DNA from: JADGQA01 sp964579855
GTDB taxonomy: Bacteria; Bacteroidota; Ignavibacteria; UBA10030
DNA length: 18,379 bases
Reading direction: 5' to 3'
Assembly: GCA_964579855.1 (NCBI GenBank)
Contig: CAZOIM010000056.1
Location: 1-18,379 of the forward strand
The notes beneath the pieces are model-generated. The model was not told the origin of the DNA and did not search any database. It saw only the letters and a program-made list of their open reading frames with translations. The position numbers and the translations under genes are program-made. Shown piece after piece: positions 15,527-18,379 of the stretch (positions are counted from its first letter, which is position 1; every line of letters starts with the position of its first letter).

Positions 15527-18198
15527 TCGGCTCAACCATTTCCCACTATAGGATTCTTGAGATATTAGGCGAGGGGGGCATGGGCATTGTCTACAAAGCC
15601 CAGGACACCAAACTCGACCGCTTCGTTGCGCTCAAGTTCCTTCCTCCCCAGCTTAATGCTTCAGAAGCGGATAAAGCCCGATTCATTCAGGAAGCAAAGG
15701 CCGCCTCTGCACTCAACCATCCGAACGTCTGCACGATTCACGATATCCAGGAACATGAGGGTCAACTGTTTATCGTCATGGAATTCATTGACGGACAAAC
15801 GCTTAGAGAGAAGATGGCAACCCTCAGCTTCAAGCAGGCAATCGAGGTTGGCATTCAGATAGCCGACGGTCTTGCGGCCGCGCACGAACAAGGGATCGTC
15901 CACCGGGACATCAAGTCCGACAACATTATGATCCGTAAAGACGGTATAGCACAGATAATGGACTTCGGGTTGGCCAAGTTGCGTGGCATCTCAAGGCTTA
16001 CGAAGGAGGGGAGTACTCTCGGTACGGCCGGCTATATGTCGCCCGAACAGGTGCAGGGATTGGAAGTCGATCATCGGTCCGACATCTTCTCGCTGGGTGT
16101 GGTTCTGTACGAGATGTTCACAGGCCAGCTTCCTTTCAAAGGCGTTCACGAAACCGCAATATCGTATGAGATCGTCAATATTGATGCCCCACCGATGTCG
16201 TCGATCAAGCCGGATATCGATCCGGCTCTTGATGCAATCGTGCTCGAATGTTTGGAGAAAGATGTCAACGAACGCACACAATCTGCCAAACAAGTTTCCA
16301 TCGATCTGAAACGATTTAAACGTGAAACGAGCAAAACGCGCGTGAGTCGAATCACACAAGCTCATCCGGTCGCCCAGTCTCCGGGCATTTTATCGAGAGA
16401 AGCCCAGCCATCTCCAACTGTTTCAGGAAAGAATCAGGGATCCTTCATCTGGATCGTAACAAGCATCGTGTTCCTTCTCGCGACGGTGGTTGTGTCCCTG
16501 ATTCATTTTCGAGAACGAGCGCCAGAGCGTTTTGCAGCCCGGTTTGTGATTCCTCCTCCGGAAAACACGAGATTTCAAAACGTTTTCGTCACGAACTTTG
16601 CCATTTCTCCTGACGGTCGGACGCTGGCGTTCGTGGCCGAGGATTCTCTTGGTAAGAACCATCTTTGGATTCGTCCACTGCACTCATTATCTGCACAACT
16701 TCTCCCCGGGACAGAAGATCCCGAAATGCCGTTCTGGTCTCCCGATAACCGTTTCATCGGTTTCTTCGAGAACGATAAACTGAAAAAGATCGAGGTATCA
16801 GGAGGCCCGCCTCTTACGTTGTGCGATGCAACCCACTGCCGCGGAGGGACATGGAATTCCCTCGGACTCATTCTGTTCGGCGTGAACGGAAAACCTCTGC
16901 AGCGCGTGTCTTCTTCGGGTGGCGTACCGACAGTAGCTTCTGCCCATGACACGGTTCGGCAGGATTCGAACGAGCGCTTTCCGTGCTTTCTTCCGGATGG
17001 AAATCACTTCGTTTACTTTGCTGTCGCCAGGGGCGGGAAAGTTGAGGAGAACTCGATCTTCCTGGGATCTCTCGACGGCTCGGTTGACAGGATGCTTCTG
17101 CGAGCCCAGTCACTCGCAGGGTATGCGTCAGGTCATCTTCTGTACTTGAGCGATCAGACTTTGATGGCGCAACCTCTCGATGAGCGCACGTGGACGTTGA
17201 GCGGTGATCCATTTCCCGTTGCAGAAGGAGTTCATTCATTTTCACCAGTTGGCAGTTCGATGTTTTCGGTCTCGCAGAACGGTATCCTTGTTTATCAAAT
17301 GGGCTTTGGGGGATCAGCGAGTCGGCTCGTATGGTGTGATAGAAGTGGAAAACAAATAGGAGCAGTAGGAGAAGCCGGCGCCTACAACAATCTCCGCATT
17401 TCCCCCGATGGACACCAGGTAGCTGCAGACCTTCTCGACACCAAGTCGAACAACCGCGACATCTGGATCTACGATCTGGGACGCGGAATTCGAACGCGAT
17501 TCACCTTCGATCCGAAGGATGACAGGATTCCTGTCTGGTCGCCTGATGGGAAGCAACTGGTTTTTGCGTCTGATCGCAAGGCGCCGATGAACATTTACCG
17601 TCGCGCTTCCAGCGGGATTACGCCAGAGGAGCTGCTTCTTGGAGGAAAAGGAGATGTACGGCCCAGTGATTGGTCATCAGATGGAAAATTTATCTTGTAC
17701 TGGATCAATGATCCAAGAACGGATGACGACGTGTGGGTCTTGCCGTTGACTGGAGATCAGAAACCAATTCCCATCGTCCAAACATCGTTCTCAGAATGGA
17801 ATGCCCGCTTCTCACCGGATGGCAGGTGGATTTCGTATACGTCAAATGAGTCCAGCCAGAATGAGGTTTATGTTGTCCCATTTCCCGGTCCCGGTCCGAA
17901 GTGGCAGGTCTCAGTGGGTGGTGGAGGTTATGCACGATGGCGACGCGATGGAAAGGAAATGTACTACCGTTCCCTTGATGCAAAAATCATGGCGGCGGAG
18001 GTGAATGCCGGTGATGGTAAGTTCGAAGTGAGGAATGTTCATGCATTGTTCCAGACGCGATTTGCTTCAGGAGGAAACGATAGTTATGACGTAACTGCCG
18101 ATGGCCAGAAGTTTCTTATCATAACTTCTTCCGAAGGAGTGGCTGCTCCGTCGCTGACCGTTGTGATCAATTGGGACGCGGAGGTGAAGAAGAAATGA
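15523..18198 (+). CDS. K3: membrane Ser/Thr kinase with PD40/TolB-type beta-propeller
   Basis: An 891-aa receptor-type kinase from the ATG at 15523; GAGG at 15514-15517 lies 5 nt upstream. The in-frame GTG at 15517 overlaps that site and is unlikely. Kinase domain (about 9-265): GEGGMGIVYK (16-25), Lys38, Glu57, HRDIKSDN (127-134) with Asp129, DFG (147-149), MSPEQ (172-176). A linker with KTRVSR (271-276) precedes one TM (about 308-328). The rest (about 337-885) is a beta-propeller with repeated PD40 motifs: SPDG (362-365), SPDN (406-409), LPDG (490-493), SPDG (627-630, 673-676, 764-767) and SSDG (718-721), probably periplasmic. There is no TPR. The head is closest to K1 and K4 while the sensor is unrelated, suggesting domain exchange. 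The stop overlaps the K4 start (ATGA, 18195-18198). Ligand unknown. Confidence 0.95.
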   Translation: MIGSTISHYRILEILGEGGMGIVYKAQDTKLDRFVALKFLPPQLNASEADKARFIQEAKAASALNHPNVCTIHDIQEHEGQLFIVMEFIDGQTLREKMATLSFKQAIEVGIQIADGLAAAHEQGIVHRDIKSDNIMIRKDGIAQIMDFGLAKLRGISRLTKEGSTLGTAGYMSPEQVQGLEVDHRSDIFSLGVVLYEMFTGQLPFKGVHETAISYEIVNIDAPPMSSIKPDIDPALDAIVLECLEKDVNERTQSAKQVSIDLKRFKRETSKTRVSRITQAHPVAQSPGILSREAQPSPTVSGKNQGSFIWIVTSIVFLLATVVVSLIHFRERAPERFAARFVIPPPENTRFQNVFVTNFAISPDGRTLAFVAEDSLGKNHLWIRPLHSLSAQLLPGTEDPEMPFWSPDNRFIGFFENDKLKKIEVSGGPPLTLCDATHCRGGTWNSLGLILFGVNGKPLQRVSSSGGVPTVASAHDTVRQDSNERFPCFLPDGNHFVYFAVARGGKVEENSIFLGSLDGSVDRMLLRAQSLAGYASGHLLYLSDQTLMAQPLDERTWTLSGDPFPVAEGVHSFSPVGSSMFSVSQNGILVYQMGFGGSASRLVWCDRSGKQIGAVGEAGAYNNLRISPDGHQVAADLLDTKSNNRDIWIYDLGRGIRTRFTFDPKDDRIPVWSPDGKQLVFASDRKAPMNIYRRASSGITPEELLLGGKGDVRPSDWSSDGKFILYWINDPRTDDDVWVLPLTGDQKPIPIVQTSFSEWNARFSPDGRWISYTSNESSQNEVYVVPFPGPGPKWQVSVGGGGYARWRRDGKEMYYRSLDAKIMAAEVNAGDGKFEVRNVHALFQTRFASGGNDSYDVTADGQKFLIITSSEGVAAPSLTVVINWDAEVKKK

Positions 18199-18379
18199 TC
18201 GGCCAAACTATCTCTCATTATAAGATTGTAGAAAAGCTCGGAGAAGGTGGTATGGGTGTGGTCTACAAAGCCCAGGACACCAAACTCGACCGCTTCGTTG
18301 CTCTCAAGTTTCTCCCTCCCCACTTAAGCGCCTCAGAAGCAGATAAATCCCGGTTCATCCAGGAAGCGAAGGCCGCATC
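18195..18379 (+). CDS. K4: Ser/Thr kinase, 5' end only
   Basis: The first 61 codons of a further kinase, cut by the right edge: MIGQTISHYKIVEKLGEGGM, the glycine loop (16-21), Lys38 and Glu57 (FIQEAKA). The ATG overlaps the K3 TGA as ATGA, so translation is probably coupled. 41 consecutive bases (18261-18301) are identical to K3 (15589-15629), so the two heads are recent duplicates or are kept alike by gene conversion. The C-terminal sensor is outside the window. Confidence 0.93.
   Translation, partial: MIGQTISHYKIVEKLGEGGMGVVYKAQDTKLDRFVALKFLPPHLSASEADKSRFIQEAKAA

Noticed and set aside
1..18379. CRISPR arrays, tRNA or rRNA genes, transposases, prophage genes
   Set aside because: No regularly spaced repeats, RNA-like cloverleaf or conserved rRNA stretches, and no recognisable transposase, integrase or phage protein were seen on either strand.

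Overview
The window looks like a chromosomal segment of a Gram-negative bacterium related to the Bacteroidota/Ignavibacteria/Chlorobi assemblage. Three things point there. A Kdo transferase (KdtA/WaaA) implies an LPS outer membrane. One upstream region carries a Bacteroidota-type promoter (TTG, 20-nt spacer, TATCTTTG). Large serine/threonine kinases starting MIGQTISHYKI and joined to TPR or beta-propeller sensor modules are common in that group, though Acidobacteria and other phyla also have them, so the placement is an inference. The sequence comes from a draft assembly: a run of 100 Ns lies inside one kinase gene and is flanked by two identical 55-bp copies of the same sequence, which indicates a scaffolding artefact.

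Layout. Positions 1-4024, minus strand: kdtA, larC and priA (incomplete at the left edge) run in one direction and probably form an operon. They encode Kdo transfer to lipid A, nickel insertion into the nickel-pincer cofactor, and replication restart. Positions 4025-4472 are a divergent intergenic region holding the best promoter in the window. Positions 4473-10041, plus strand: a GAF-SpoIIE (PP2C-type) phosphatase, class II fumarase fumC followed by a probable terminator, a protein with two tandem ABM-like ferredoxin-fold repeats, and a group II PLP-dependent decarboxylase. These look like separate transcription units of mostly housekeeping or metabolic type.

Positions 10187 to the right edge, plus strand: a tandem array of membrane-anchored Ser/Thr protein kinases. 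K1 (kinase, TM, FlgO/TolB-N-like domain, TPRs) is split by the assembly gap but collapses to an intact 801-aa protein. K2 has the same architecture (775 aa). K3 has a nearly identical kinase head but a PD40/TolB-type beta-propeller (891 aa). K4 is cut by the window edge. K1 and K3 stop codons overlap the next kinase-type start as ATGA.

The spacers K1-K2 and K2-K3 contain three short remnants (R1, R2, R3) that begin with the conserved kinase start and then degenerate. R1+R2 and R3+K3 are paralogous blocks that share an approximately 84-nt palindromic REP-like tail. The array therefore looks like a locus that expands, shrinks and swaps sensor domains behind a conserved kinase head. This is the most interesting part of the window.
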